A stretch of DNA of 64,000 nt from Bursaphelenchus xylophilus (taxonomy: Eukaryota; Nematoda; Chromadorea; Rhabditida; Aphelenchoididae), in NCBI GenBank assembly GCA_904066235.2, contig CAJFCV020000001.1:14193291-14257290 (forward strand). The letters run 5' to 3'. The notes under the pieces are model-generated. The model did no database searches, was not told the origin of the DNA, and saw only the letters and a program-made list of their open reading frames with translations. The number at the start of each line of letters is the position of its first letter. The stretch's first letter is position 1. Of the stretch, positions 41,695-53,566 are shown one piece after another. The translations under genes and the position numbers were made by a program.

Positions 41695-41900
41695 AATTAT
41701 GCTTTCTGGGAGAAAATAGTTTCTTTTCTGGGAGAAAATAGCATTTTTTCATACATAATTTTCTTTTCTGGGGAAAAATATTTTCTTTCTGGGAGAAAAT
41801 ATATTTTTTCTGGGAGAAAATAGGAGTTTTTCTATAATGCTCTTTTCTGAGGAAAAATGTTTTTAATTCTGGGCGAAAATATTTTTCCCAAAAAATTTAC
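41695..41900 (+). repeat. CTGGGAGAAAATA short tandem repeat
   Basis: Seven degenerate copies of TTTTCTGGGAGAAAATA with spacers of 5-25 bp, 3' of the first cellulase gene. Confidence 0.75.
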
Positions 41901-42039
41901 CCCAAAAAATCACCTGCGAGCATTTTATTACGATAAAAATTCAATAAATTACTGTTTGAGCACTAAATAACTTTTCTCCGTTTATAATCACAGTCCATTT
42001 TTCATACAAAAATCGACCAAGCCTCCAAAACATTGCTGT

Positions 42040-43209
42040 TTATCCGGAGAAGCTGTCCTCATCGGCCCGAATGCATTGACTCTTGTCCGTGATAGCCTTG
42101 GGGCATTTGACACGTTTGAAGGTGACGTCCGGGATCTGCGCCCCCAAATACCAATCCCAGCGCCATTTGCAGCCTGGCTGCAGTTTCTTTGGCAGCTCGC
42201 TGCATTCGCTCTCCTGACTGATCCCGCCATAACGCTTTCCCCAGCCGTCTGGCGGCGCGTTGTACTCGGCGGTACAGCCATTCAGGTAGCCGACTCCACA
42301 GCCGGGAATCGCCATGTCGAAGTGGTTGTCTTGGAGATCGCCGCCGGTGTTGGTCGCCTGAAATGGAGAATTTTGGAAAGGAAACGAGCTTATGTGCTTT
42401 CAAGTTAACCTTGTGCGGACAAGGTTAACTTGAAAGGCTTATTTTGACAATAGTCTCGCTTCAATAACTCCTGAGTTTTTTGAGATTATCACGCCCCCGA
42501 ATTATGTCGCACTCTGAAAAATGACTTGTTGGCGACAGCGTGCGAAAAATGGGATTCACAAGCGATGCAAACGTTGTTCGTGGGTCAATTGCAACGTGCA
42601 AAGCACTTCTTTCGCGATTTTCGCAGCGACACGGAAAACCCACACAGTGCAAATTTCTAAGGACTTTGGTCTGAGAGTATAACTTGGGAAATGATGAAGC
42701 CCGCATAACTCACTTGAACCACGAATTTCTTTCCCTTCACTGGGCCCTCGGTGAAGGTCAGCTCATAGCAAGCGCAACACCATCCGCTCTCGTCTTGGCC
42801 GGCGATTTTCACAGCAGCAAATCCGTAGGCCAAGGTTTTGTTGATGGCCCAAGGCTGCTCATGGGAGCACATGTATGCGACGCCGTTATCGCCGCAGCCG
42901 GACCAGGCGTTCGCGTCCTGGATTGGTTTATCATGGATATCGCAGGCAAGAGAAGGTCTGGTTTTTAGTGAGGCTTTCCCCGGCCAGGCACATGAGGGCT
43001 TGCAACAGTCCCTGGAATTAAATTGGGATGATTTAAGAAGCTTTCAAAAAATATACGCCTTGCCATGCTATCATTGTTTTGCGACGATAACGTAATACTC
43101 TGTAAGACCTCCCCTCTTCTTACCAGTATCCCGTAGTTGTGGCGTTAGTATCTCCAACGACCGTTCCCACCAGTCCCAACAAAGTCAAAGCCACTACAAA
43201 CAGCTTCAT
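42040..43209 (-). CDS. GH45 endoglucanase 1 (secreted cellulase)
   Basis: Secreted beta-1,4-endoglucanase of glycoside hydrolase family 45, hydrolysing cellulose with inversion. Exons 43124-43209, 42714-43011, 42040-42357; 233 aa. Signal peptide about 1-19 (MKLFVVALTLLGLVGTVVG). Catalytic base motif YWDCCKPSC with D30; acid motif NHFD with D142, in the usual TNTGGDL...NHFDMAIPGCGVG context. Many cysteines, catalytic domain only, with no binding module or linker. The gene at 44239-45650 has identical exon lengths (86, 298, 318 nt). GH45 genes in nematodes are thought to come from fungi; typical nematode introns here indicate full domestication. Known mainly from Aphelenchoididae, where they are pharyngeal-gland enzymes. 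Confidence 0.95.
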
Positions 43210-43410
43210 TTCGAACATTCAACATACCTCGGACCGTTTCGATTTAAATAGTATCTTTATTCTGTTTATTTGACCCTTGGGGACGGAAAGCGTTTGCTCA
43301 GCCGTGCAAACGCCTCAATCTCGGGAGTTTCCGCTGTTTTGGGACTTAACTTTGTTGGATCAGCTACAAGTAGTTTGGGGGCAAACTCAAGCCTCGGAGG
43401 GTCGTACGGA
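43210..43410 (-). promoter_or_regulatory. Upstream region of cellulase 1
   Basis: Conserved with 45651-45830 over about 170 bp: a TATTTAAA-like box about 35-45 bp before the ATG (ATAGTATC on the plus strand), GGAAAGCGTTTGCTCAGCC, GTTTTGGGACTTA and CTTTGTTGGATCAGCTACA. Beyond this block the copies diverge, which suggests the promoter is retained by duplication and perhaps selection. Confidence 0.6.
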
Positions 43411-43484
43411 CCAAGTTGTATCAAACCTTAAGCAAATGATTTGAGGGCTGAAGTGGAAGCATTTGAAAATTAATTTCACTTTAT

Positions 43485-43545
43485 TTTTCTGTAGGTATCA
43501 TGAACAATGTCTGGCAGGAACGCCTTTCTCTTGAGTACAAGCAAA
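43485..43545 (-). pseudogene. Relic of cysteine-rich peptide exon 2
   Basis: Minus-strand text AGAGAAAGGCGTTCCTGCCA and TTGTTCATGATACC parallels the second exon of the peptide gene at 45946-46016, but the CAG acceptor and the stop region are lost. It sits at the same place relative to cellulase 1 as the intact gene does to cellulase 2. Confidence 0.6.
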
Positions 43546-44238
43546 AGAAAGTCTTATGATTCTATTTTTTTAATGTTTTGCCATCTTGATGGATTACGAC
43601 CGATACAATTAGACATTTGGTCTCAAGAATGTTAAGTAAGTCCGAGAAAAGTCTGCGGCTAAAGCTTGGTAAGAAACGAATTCAAGTTGACAGTAAAGCG
43701 TTGTTCGAATACACTGACATCTTCTTCATCGTAGACGGGGAACTCGTCGTTGACGAGCTCAATGTGGTCGTCTTTAGAAAGCCGCACTTCCGCTGCGATT
43801 GGCATTCATAACAGCGAGAACAAAACAAGACGCGTGGTCAACATTAGGGTTTGAAATTATTGTGGATTCATGCTCGCCTTTTATACCCGCTATTCAAAAT
43901 TTCTGCGGAAAATTTCTGCAGTTTGGGGTGTGTTTGTTTTTTGAAACAGAGAGAAGAAATGTCTGCGCTGTTACGCAGAGCCGCGTTTCTTAAAGCTTTA
44001 AAAATTTGCCTTTTCAACAGTGCTGTTTAGTGCCGCACATACAGAGTTATTAGCTGGTGGGTCATCAAAAAATTTTGTTGGATTTGGTATTTCAGCGAGT
44101 TCGATAGTGGCGATGCCGGGGATTATTTATTACGACAAATAAAAAAATCAATAAATTACTATTTGAGAAGATAACTTTTCACCGTCATGTAATCACAATC
44201 CATTCGCACAAAGATTAAAGTTCCAAAAAAATGGCGAT

Positions 44239-45650
44239 TTATCCGCAGAAGCTGTCCTCATCTTCCCGAATGCATTGACTCTTGTCCGTGATTTCCTTGG
44301 GGCATTTAACGCGTTTGAAGGTGACGTCCGGGATCTGCGCCCCCAAATACCAATCCCAGCGCCATTTGCAGCCGGGCTGCAGTTTGGCTGGCAGCTGACT
44401 GCATTCGCTCTCCTGGCTGATCCCACCGTAACGCTTTCCCCAACCGTCTGGCGGCGCGTTGTACTCGGCGGTGCAGCCGTTCAGGTAGCCCACACCACAG
44501 CCGGGAATCGCCATGTCGAAGTGGTTGTCTTGGAGATCACCACCGGTGTTGGTCGCCTGAAAAGGGGAATTTTTTATTTTTTTGGGAAAAAGAGTGGCTG
44601 TGATTTTAGCCAAGACAAATTTCAGCCTTATTTCGGCCTTGTTTCTAACGGAGAAGGTAACATTTTCATAAAAAAAACACTTTCCGCACGAAATTGGCAA
44701 AGATATGGCCAAAAAGTAACTTTTTCTCTGACCGATCTCTGCATTTTGACTACTCTCTCGTCTGAAAGATCCTTTGTTTTCTCGGCTGCCCTTGTAAAAC
44801 AGAAGATAAAATTTTCAGCAATATATTTACTGCCCATATCGATGTCATGGACAAAATTTGAAACAAATCTAAACGTCGCAAGCCGAGAAATCCCTAAATT
44901 TTCCAAAAATCTCCTACAACTCACTTGAATCACGAATTTCTTTCCCTTCACCGGACCCTCAGTAAAGGTCAGCTCATAGCAAGCACAACACCATCCGCTC
45001 TCGTCTTGGCCCGCGATTTTCACAGCAGCAAACCCGTAGGAGAGGGTGTCATTGATGGCCCAAGGCTGCTCATGGGAGCACATGTATGCGACGCCGTTAT
45101 CGCCGCAACCGGACCAGGCGTTCGCGTCCTGGATTGGGTTATCATTGATGTCGCAAGCAAGAGAAGGTCGAGTTTTTAGTGCCGCTTTCCCTGGCCATGC
45201 GCATGAGGGCTTGCAACAGTCCCTGGAATTGAAGGAAGATGTTTTTCGAGAGGGAAATGGTTTAGAAAAGACGAGTTGAGATCCCTTGGTGATGACAAGG
45301 AATGGTGTTCTAAGTGCGAGTTTTCTTAGTTTTCTTTAGATTTTTCGCATTCAGCAGAGTGCGAAACAAAACCGGACTGTGCAGTTTCAGGTGTTTTGGC
45401 CCACCTTATTTCTCCGTCGGTAAAATAATGTGGAGCCTTAGAACCCTTCCATTATTGCTTTGCGACTGCTAGGCGGGCTGGAAATTTTGCTGCGATAATC
45501 CACATTATTTTCCCGACAGACTGATGCTCCCCCGATACTCCATAGGCCCCTCTTGCCGCCTTACCAGTATCCCGTAGTTGTGGCGTTGGTATCTCCAACA
45601 ACCGTTCCCCCAAATCCCAGCAAAGTCAAAGCCACCACAAACAGCTTCAT
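44239..45650 (-). CDS. GH45 endoglucanase 2 (secreted cellulase)
   Basis: Exons 45565-45650, 44925-45222, 44239-44556; 233 aa, same structure as endoglucanase 1, with conservative changes only (for example INDNPIQD for IHDKPIQD, NDTLSYG for NKTLAYG, and SFCG for SFSG at the C-terminus). D30 in YWDCCKPSC and D142 in NHFD are kept, so it should be active. Intron 1 holds a MITE (45410-45524) and intron 2 an R3 fragment (44620-44800), both missing from gene 1 and so inserted after duplication. Confidence 0.95.
45410..45524. mobile_element. MITE in cellulase 2 intron 1
   Basis: Ends CTCCGTCGGTAAAATAATGT and ACATTATTTTCCCGACAGAC; core of the GTGGA...ATCCAC subtype. Not present in cellulase 1, so it dates after the tandem duplication. 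Confidence 0.8.
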
Positions 45651-45830
45651 TTCGAACGTTCAACACACTTCACACCGTTCTGCCTTAAATAGTATCCTTG
45701 TTCTATTTATTTAAACTTCGCGGGCTGGGAAAGCGTTTGCTCAGCCACGGAAACGCCTCGGCTCCCTGGGTTTATGACTGTTTTGGGACTTAGCTTTGTT
45801 GGATCAGCTACAGTAAACATTTTGGGGGGA
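45651..45830 (-). promoter_or_regulatory. Upstream region of cellulase 2
   Basis: The counterpart of 43210-43410, with the same order of conserved words including GGAAAGCGTTTGCTCAGCCA and the TTAAATAGTATC box near the start codon. Confidence 0.6.
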
Positions 45831-45945
45831 AGTTGACGCTTCAGAAGTTCGTTCGAACCTTATTGTTATTATAAAAAATTTATTTGAAGGCTACAATGAG
45901 AAAATTTAAATTGTACAGTTGAACAGATTTTTCTGTAAGTGTCAC

Positions 45946-46434
45946 CTAATGCCTCCGATCCTTGGCATAGTAGAGGAACACGGTCTGGCAGGAACGTCCT
46001 TTCTCTCGCATGCAGGCTGAAAACAAGAAATTGATTTTAACCTTTAAACACGAAAATTGTCATAACTAATATAATAGTTATGATAATTAGTCGCAAACGC
46101 ATTATAAAATCGTTGAAAGGTCCGAAGATCTTTTAAGATGGGTGTATGCGTCAAAGAGGTCATAATATAGCTAAAAGTGCCCCATGTGCGAGGCTCAGAC
46201 TGATGATAAATTTTTCAAAAATCTCGAGATAGATCATATTGTAAACTTACGGCTCTGACACAAGCAATCGCAACCTCCCGGATTGCCATCGGCGCACTGC
46301 TGAATGTACGTTGAGGACCCGCAAAACTTGGCGCACTCCGCGCCACATTCCTTCTCGGTTTGGCAGGAGCCATGCCATTGCGCGGTTGTGAGCACAAGCG
46401 CGGTGAGAACGACGACCAATGAGAGCAATTGCAT
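45946..46434 (-). CDS. Secreted ten-cysteine peptide
   Basis: Exons 46251-46434 and 45946-46016 in phase 1; 84 aa. Signal peptide about 1-19 (MQLLSLVVVLTALVLTTAQ). The mature part holds ten cysteines, with ECGAEC (C-x3-C), GGCDCLC (C-x-C-x-C) and a basic tail YYAKDRRH. The C-x3-C plus late C-x-C resembles the CSalpha-beta fold of defensins and nematode ASABF peptides, but the spacing is not an exact fit. Extra cysteines in exon 2 (PC, SC) argue for a variant. Lies head-to-tail upstream of cellulase 2 on the same strand. Defence peptide is a guess; the splice model is good. Confidence 0.75.
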
Positions 46435-49400
46435 GTTGCTAAAAAAGGAAATTTTAATATCAGTCCGTCGGGAAAATAATGGGGATTCGTCGCGTCTTGG
46501 AATCGGCCTTCATCGCTTTGCGACGGCAAGAGATTTCAAAAGGAAATAAAATTGCACGGTGCGTCAGCGACAAAAAGGCAAACTGCACTGTGCGCCGCGA
46601 CATAAAGAGAAAACTGCACTGTGCATTGGCGACAAACGAGGGAAAACTGCACTGTGCGTTATAGAAAAAAGGCAAAATTCACCGTGCGCCGCCACAAGAA
46701 GTCTACACACTTTTGAAAAAACACAGTAAAGCAGTTTTTTCAACAGAAACAATTTCAGAAACCTACAAAGAACTAAGTGCCTTCGAGTTACCAAAGTAAA
46801 ACTGCGTCCAGATTGTAATTCCCAACGCTTAAAAGAGCGAACGGCCCAGATCTTGATAACGAACTCCGGCTCCCTCCTTTCTTGTCGTACGCTGTAAACA
46901 AGCGTAGACTGGCCGAGGAAAGGTTTTTTGAAACGCTGATTACGAAGAACAGACGGTTACTTTTCGGCGCCACGACGTTTCGGGTCAACGACAGATACTT
47001 TGGGTTGCCTCGATTCGGAGATGTATGAATGGTGAAGGCTGGAAAAGCATATATAGTAGAAAGAATCCGATTTATCAAGTCCTAGAACAGCTTGATTTAG
47101 AGGTATAAAAAATAAAATAAAAAAATAAAAAAAACTTACGGATCTTCGGTTGGGTCCTTCCATGCTAAAGTAGCTCAGGGTGACAAAAAGAGTTAACAAA
47201 CGCTGAAATTAGAAAATTGTCATACTGTAAGTCTCCGCCAACTCTCCGCCGAGCCTTCACCGAGCATCCAAAATTTTCGTTAGGCCATAGGCGCCTTCTA
47301 CCACTTTTTTATCGATCTACGCCTGCGTTACTCCTCGGATCGAATGGTCTTGTGTTGACCAGAACTGTTGTCGACAAGAAAAGCCTGGTAATTTTTAATC
47401 CAAAGGATAAAAAGCCAACATATCATAGTCATGTGGAATTTCCATCATTTAAGAAATAGAAAACTATAGTCGATCCTTTCAGAAATACAGAGGACCTCGA
47501 GTAGTACTTTGCATCTTGAATGCTCGTTGCTCCCAGATTTCGGTGATGTCAAAAATTTTGGCTTTCAAATCCCTGCAAAACAATACTACAAACAAGAATG
47601 CACAAACTATTCCACGAAAAGCTCGTCTCAGTTCCCCCGAAAAAGCCGTCCATCCGCTGAATATGACGTTGTAGGGCCACTGCGCTTTCGCCTGTTGCAT
47701 CATCACTGTATAAAATAGAAGGACTGCGACGATTTCACTTGATTATGCAAATTAGCGAAAGCAGAACGTGAAAAAGTAAAGCATGTATGGCTAGAGCATG
47801 AAGATCGTGATAATCCTCGACAAAAGTCGAGTGTTTTTCGAAATTCAGCGGTTTTCCAAACGGTTTTTTTACTTTCAAAGAATGATGAAAACAAAATTTA
47901 TTATTTTTTGGCCAAAAAGTTCGTTGGGTACGAAAATGTTTCCGGAAAAAAGATCTGCAAAACAGATTTTTCCAAGCTCAGAGATATCTGGAGGGGTGTT
48001 GGGTAATCAATTTATCGTGCTGATTTATAAAATTCAAGCCATTTTTTTGTATATTTGCTTGACTTTCTTAAATGGTTTGGTCAGAAGAGCCCCTAACTTT
48101 TTCAAAGAGGGCCCCTGTATGAAGAGAGCACCTGGGTAGAGGGCAATGGGTAAAGGGGACATCTACCTTCTTCAAAGAAGGCACCTCGATGAAAAAATAA
48201 TACAATAAGGGCGTAACAAGGCACATTTCTTTAGAATTAGAATAAAGTCTTTTTTCATTTGCCGAGAAAAGCCTTGGTCCTCCTTTACCATATCATTTTT
48301 TACACTAGGTGTCTTCGCCATGTAATCTCTTCGCCCAAATGCCGTCTTTGAAAAAGTTTGGTGCCCTCTTCGCCAATGGCCCTCTTACAATTAGTCCAGG
48401 TGCCATCTCCGCCAAGGTTCTTTATTTTCCCTCTCCAGACCGAATCACTTACATACATAGTAAAAGAAAAACAAGTAAGGATAAAAAAATTAATCTGTTT
48501 TTTGAAATCCACGCCATCGGTTACCCTAAACCCCGCACTACAAGTTGGCGCCGCGCCAAGCTTTTCCCTGATGTGTCAAGTTTCTCTCTCACGAAAAAAC
48601 TGGGATCTGAACGGGCCCCCGTTCAGATCCCAATGGGGCAGAAAAAAATTCTTTGCGGATCTTTTTGGCTCTTGCAAAAAACATAGAAACATGTCTTTCA
48701 AACCTTTTTGAATTGCTGTTTTTTAAATATCTCTTAATTTTTTTGATGTGTGGTGTGTCACATTAACGTCAAACAGCCAAAATGAGATGTTTTATCGATG
48801 AAAGATCTCGGAATGACCTTATCTTTGTCGATATAAACCCCAAGAACGCCGAAAATATAATGCGTGCCATATTCATTTTTACGTTATAAGGGATGATTTC
48901 AACATTTTTTTATTTTCTCATTAAAATCAGGGCGTGAAATTTTGATGATTTTGCACAGTGCAAAAAATTTTTACAGGTGTTTGTTGTACGAAGGCTTAAT
49001 TGTTTGTTCTATTTAACACATTACTTAAAAAATATGCCCTTTTAAAATTTACACTCTAATAATCCGCCCTTTGAACTGTTTGCCGACGGATTTCCTTGTC
49101 TCGGTTCTACAGCTGATAAATCTCTGAAAGCAGGGCAAAAAAAACTCTGAAGGAAATGAAAAAATTATTTCCTCATTCTCAAAGTTCACGTTGATCTTTT
49201 GCTTTGCTCTCTACAACTACACAGCTATCAGCGGGATTTGCATGCGAACTAGGGGGCTTGGCTGGCTTTTATTGACAAAATTTTTTACAAGGTCAAAGTT
49301 TGTTGGCTTTTTTGCGGCTTTAGGAGTGATATTATACTTCGTGGACGGGCCTAAAAATAATTTTGCTAATAAAAAAATTATAAAGTATCTTACAAAAATT

Positions 49401-49782
49401 AATATAGCGCCCTGAGGCAGTCTAGAAAAATTCGATTTACTGGTTTCGCTCAAAAAAATCGGCTGTTTTTTATCATTTTGTTGGAAAAATAATATGAAAA
49501 TCATGCCGCTCCAAATTCTGGGGACAGATTCAACTTGGGCTACGTATAACGTTCTAAAAATATTAGCTCATTCTTTGCAGGCGGAGCCGAGATATTCAAC
49601 TTCCTTTGCAGCCGACAGAGTATGCGAAATTCGGGGACGGTCAGAGAAAAAAAACGCATTTCGGCCATATTTCTGCCGTCTTTCCCCAAGTTATGCGCAA
49701 AATAAACCTTACAGCTCCATTCGTTTTGTATTTACTATATATTGAATATAAATTTCAGACCCCCTATTCCCCAGTGTAAGCC
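46435..49782. other. Gene-poor interval
   Basis: Contains a lone MITE end (46461-46515), a short GCACTGTGC cluster (46550-46685), scattered small minus-strand frames near 46790-47080 and 47479-47706 without family resemblance, a perfect hairpin at 48600 and an R3 piece near 49590. I could not build a convincing gene here. Confidence 0.4.
48600..48634. repeat. Perfect short hairpin GGGATCTGAACGGG
   Basis: CTGGGATCTGAACGGGCCCC is followed at once by its complement GTTCAGATCCCA, a stem of about 15 bp with almost no loop. No other copy in the window. Confidence 0.7.
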
Positions 49783-52700
49783 ATGATTACACCGAAAATC
49801 GACCCAGTCTTGATTTTGGACGAGCGCGGCACCCTGAAAGCGGCCGATCAGGCATCCAGAGTCGAGAAATCGAATGTTGTTTTTGCCCACAAAACCCGGC
49901 ATTTAGTCATCATTCTCACAACACTCTGCTTGACCTGCGTTATCAGCAACTCGTTGGCGTTGAATTTCACTGTGATTTGTATGTTCAAAGAGGATGATGG
50001 GACGTGGAATTCGACCGGTAAGTCGGTTAATTAAGCCCTTGGTATAGTATTGGTATTTTTATTGTTCTGTCTGGAAAATAATGATCGAAACGTGGCGGCG
50101 CTAATCGCGTCGCTGAAGTGAAAAAAAAATTTTTGATTTTGCCGCGACACAGTTCACTTTCGATGCGAGAGAGGGTGCTCATTATTTTCCCGACAGACAT
50201 ATCATTTTCATAAAGTGCATGGACATCTGTCGTGTCCCACACCGTGCACAAAAGAACCTCCGTTCTGCACCGTGCATTTCACTTTTTTTGGTGTTGGCAC
50301 TGTGCGACGGAGTGCTCGTTATTTTCCCGACAGACTGATGCTAATATTTATATAAAGAAAACTGCTTGTTACTAGCAAAGATCTTGAAATTTTCCCTCTT
50401 TCCAGACCTCGACAAGACCGGTCATCCGCCGTTGTTGTACAGCGAGCTGCAGCAAAGCTGGCTGTTCTCGGCCATTGCCATCGGCACGTTGGTGGGGACA
50501 ATACCACTGACTGTCTTCACAAATCGATTTGGAATGAAGTAAGCACACTCTGTATGCAAAATTTTAGAAATACGATTTTTGCTTTTCGAGAATTTGCCTT
50601 ATAAATTTTCCCATTTTCAGACTGCTATTTACAATTTATGGAGCCATATCCGCCATCGCAACACTAATTCTGCCAGCGGTTGTGTCGCTAGGCTTCTATC
50701 CAGTCCTATTTCTTCGATTTCTGCAGGTAATTTTATTGCTCATGACATTAGTCATCATCTTCTCTATCTTTACTTTTAGGGCTCTGCAGTAGCCACCTCT
50801 TTCCCCGCGATGGGCTCAGTAATCGCTGAATGGGCGACGTTGAAAAAGTCCGGAACCTTTGTAGCCATCGTCTCCGGCCATCTTCAGCTCGCTCAAATCT
50901 TCACCATGCCGGTGGCGGGCGCACTATGCGAGAGTTCGCTGAGTTGGCCGGCTCTCTACTACCTTCAAGGAGCGATTACTGTAGTGTGTTTTGTTGTTTT
51001 CTGGTTCTTTTATGAGGACACCCCCTCGGTTCATCGAAATGTCAGCGAAAAGGAGCTCACAACACTGCAGAAGAACAAGGTTGTGCGGGTGCTGGAGGAG
51101 AATGAGGTCGACAAAACGCCGTACAAGGCGATTCTGACGGACCGACCGGTCATTGGAGTGCTTTGCTCGTCGTTTGGAGCGACTGTTGGCTTTCAGTTCT
51201 TCTTCCAATATGGTCCGGTTTATTTGAATCAGGTAAATGATCGACGAAATTTTGTCTAAACGGAGGTCCTATCAGTCTGTCGGGAAGATAATAAGCACTC
51301 TGCACGTCAATCGAAAATAGAAGAAAAAATTTCCCGCCCCTTTTTGGTGATTCGTTCAAAACGAAATGTCGCTGTCCGATAAAACGCATTTTCTTATCTT
51401 TCTTCTTCCTTTTCGAGAAAAAGCAATTATTTCGGGCGAGAAAAAGTGCCGATAATTTCGTGACATTACGTCTCTCCTCTCTTTTAAACCAATGAAAACG
51501 ATACGAAGTTTCGAAACGGTTCAGGAAATGCGCTGGATTGACGTGCTCTGTCGCATTGAAAATCGCATCGCCGCCAGGAAAACGAATTGTGTCGAGGGAA
51601 CATCAAATTTCTTTTAACTTCAGCAACGCGATCAGCGCAGCGACATAGCGCTCATTATTTTCCCGACAGACTCATCATACCATAAAGTCCGTAGAATTTT
51701 TTTCGCCGACATCGCGGGTGTGATCGCCGAAAAGTGCATGTCGCTAGTGCAAAAACGGGAAGTCGCAGCGGCGAGGGCGAAAAAACGTACTGTGCAAATT
51801 CTACGTACTTTATGTCGCGACTAGTATTGCCATTCTCTGTGTTAAGACAAGGAGCAGCAAAAATTCTATGACATTTCATCTTCCAAGCCGTAAAAATTCT
51901 GAGTCAAAACTAGCTGTATAATTCCCTTTATGGAAAAGAAATACCGGTTGCAACATGTTGTACTCTCCCCCTCCACTCATCTTCCTTCCATTTCAGGTTC
52001 AAGGATTCGACGTTACGGACACAGGATTCGCCGCGGCCCTGCCCTTTATCCTATCCTTGATCGTCAAGTTCATGCTCGGCCCTTGCAGCGACAGTGTGCC
52101 GTACGTCAGCGACAAAGCGCGCGTCATTTTGTTCGCCTCCATTTCGCAGTACTCGATGGCCGCGTGCTTCTTCGCGTTGGCGTTTTTGCCGCCCTCGCAG
52201 CAGGTCCTGTCGCAGATCTTCTTCACCGCCGCCATCGTGTTCAGCGGCTTGAATGCGGTGGGCGTCACGAAGAGCTGTCAGTTGGTAAGGGAATGCGAGA
52301 ATCGAAGAGCTTGTTCTTTAGATTTCCGGCAGATTCGTCCACTTCCTCATGTCGCTGAACATGTTCATATTCAGCATCGTGGTCCTGCTTATTCCATTCT
52401 TGGTGGCCGTGTTTGCGCCCAATGGAAATGCCGAGGAGGTGAGTGGAACAAATGATGACAAAACCCTACAAGATATTGCCAACTCTGAAGTTCATTTTTC
52501 AGTGGGCTCGTCTTTTCATCGGCACCGGGATCTTGGTTGTAGTCGTTACAACAATCTTCAACTTCACAGCTGAAGTCACTATTCGACCTTGGGCCGACAA
52601 CCCTGCGCCTTCCGCGAACGCTCCACCTCCGGAAGTGTTCGAGCTGAGCGCGAATGAGTTGCGCAACAAGGAGAAGGTGGGGCAGGTCCTGCAGGCCAAA

Positions 52701-52787
52701 CGATTGTCCATTCAAAGCAACTCGAGTCAGCTGCGCCAGCTGGGACAAGCGCAGGCCAAGAGATTGTCCATTTATTCCGTGGATTAA
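49783..52787 (+). CDS. SLC17-like major facilitator transporter
   Basis: Exons 49783-50017, 50406-50538, 50621-50726, 50780-51232, 51997-52284, 52322-52438, 52503-52787; 538 aa, phases agree. Membrane transporter of the MFS fold, about 12 membrane segments. The first lies near residue 45-65; extracellular loop 1 has N-glycosylation sites (NFT, NST). RFLQG...SFPAMGSVIAEWATLKKSGTF resembles the conserved region after helix 4 in the SLC17 anion/phosphate group (VGLUT, sialin), whose nematode members are numerous. Helix 2-3 loop FTNRFGMK is the MFS A-motif position but is weak. The substrate cannot be told. A TTTCAG site at 49754-49759 fits trans-splicing. Confidence 0.85.
50068..50202. mobile_element. 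CTGTCTGG-type MITE in transporter intron 1
   Basis: Left end GTTCTGTCTGGAAAATAATG is slightly decayed; right end CTCATTATTTTCCCGACAGA is good. A second right end without partner follows at 50300-50340. Confidence 0.75.
51272..51675. mobile_element. CAGTCTGTCGGG MITE with internal insertion
   Basis: Left end TATCAGTCTGTCGGGAAGAT (51270) and right end TTATTTTCCCGACAGACTCA (51675) enclose a MITE core (51540-51650) plus about 200 bp of foreign sequence (51330-51540) with AAACGAAATGTCGCTGTCCG and TTTCGAAACGGTTC. Transporter intron 4. Confidence 0.7.
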
Positions 52788-52800
52788 GTTGTTATCGAAA

Positions 52801-52806
52801 AAATAA
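52801..52806 (+). terminator. Poly(A) signal of the transporter gene
   Basis: AATAAA 14 bp after the stop codon. Confidence 0.7.
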
Positions 52807-53566
52807 AACATCCCTTCAAAGGGCTCTTGGATTTCGACAGGTTCGGACTAGTAAGCTTCAGAGGTTAGCTCCTCGCTTCGTGTGTCGATTCTGAAAAAAT
52901 GCCACTATCTCCGCGCACGACGAGATAAAGCGAACGATGCTGATATCTCATCCTTTCCCCATTATATTCCAGTTACGTAATTGGTAACCAAACATTACGT
53001 ATTGGCCGGATATTTCCGCGCTGAGCGGGCGTCGGATGATCGGCGTCAGCGTATGATCCCGTCAAGGCCTTTAATCTCTGTCTCTTCGTCCAATGACAGA
53101 TCTTTGCGTATGGACAGAGAAAAGTCCGTACGCAAGCGGACGACACAATTTTATCAGGTTTAAGCGTACTATAACGGGACGTTTCCTCGAGTCCTCTAGG
53201 TTCATGAGTGAAGCGTGAGGGAAGTTTGTTTCGACTACCCGAATGAGCCTTTTAACGTGACAATAATTTGGGGTTAACCCTGGAAGCATATCGCCTTAGT
53301 TCGCTCTTTGCAGGAACAAACGAGATTAAGAAAAAAAGCTGGCAAAGGCATGGCCAAAAAGTGCGTATGACAAAAAAATCTTTAGAAAAGGCACACCATT
53401 CAGTATACGATTTATTCACAAGTAAAAAAAGTGAATAAAATTGGTTCAAGTAGTGGAAGCGGAAGGACGCGCGCATGGGCATTTTTCCTGAAATAAATAA
53501 AATTTAGTCATGTCAAAAAAAATAATTTTTTTTAAGACCCCAATTTATTGATTTTAAGAAGATAGA
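52807..53566. other. No gene recognised
   Basis: Includes a 60-bp stretch (53090-53140, TCCAATGACAGATCT, GCGTATGGACAGAGAAAAG) similar to 62725-62775, a further sign of duplication of the surrounding block. Nothing coding is supported. Confidence 0.4.

Noticed and set aside
46788..47706. Small minus-strand frames, one starting MMMQQAKAQW and one near 47163 with hydrophobic start
   Set aside because: Candidate splice sites exist but phases do not join into a sensible protein, and there is no paralogue in the window to support them.
48080..48520. Possible inverted repeat around AAAGAGGGCCCC and GGTGCCATCTCCGCC words
   Set aside because: Matches are short and out of order; not convincing as an element.
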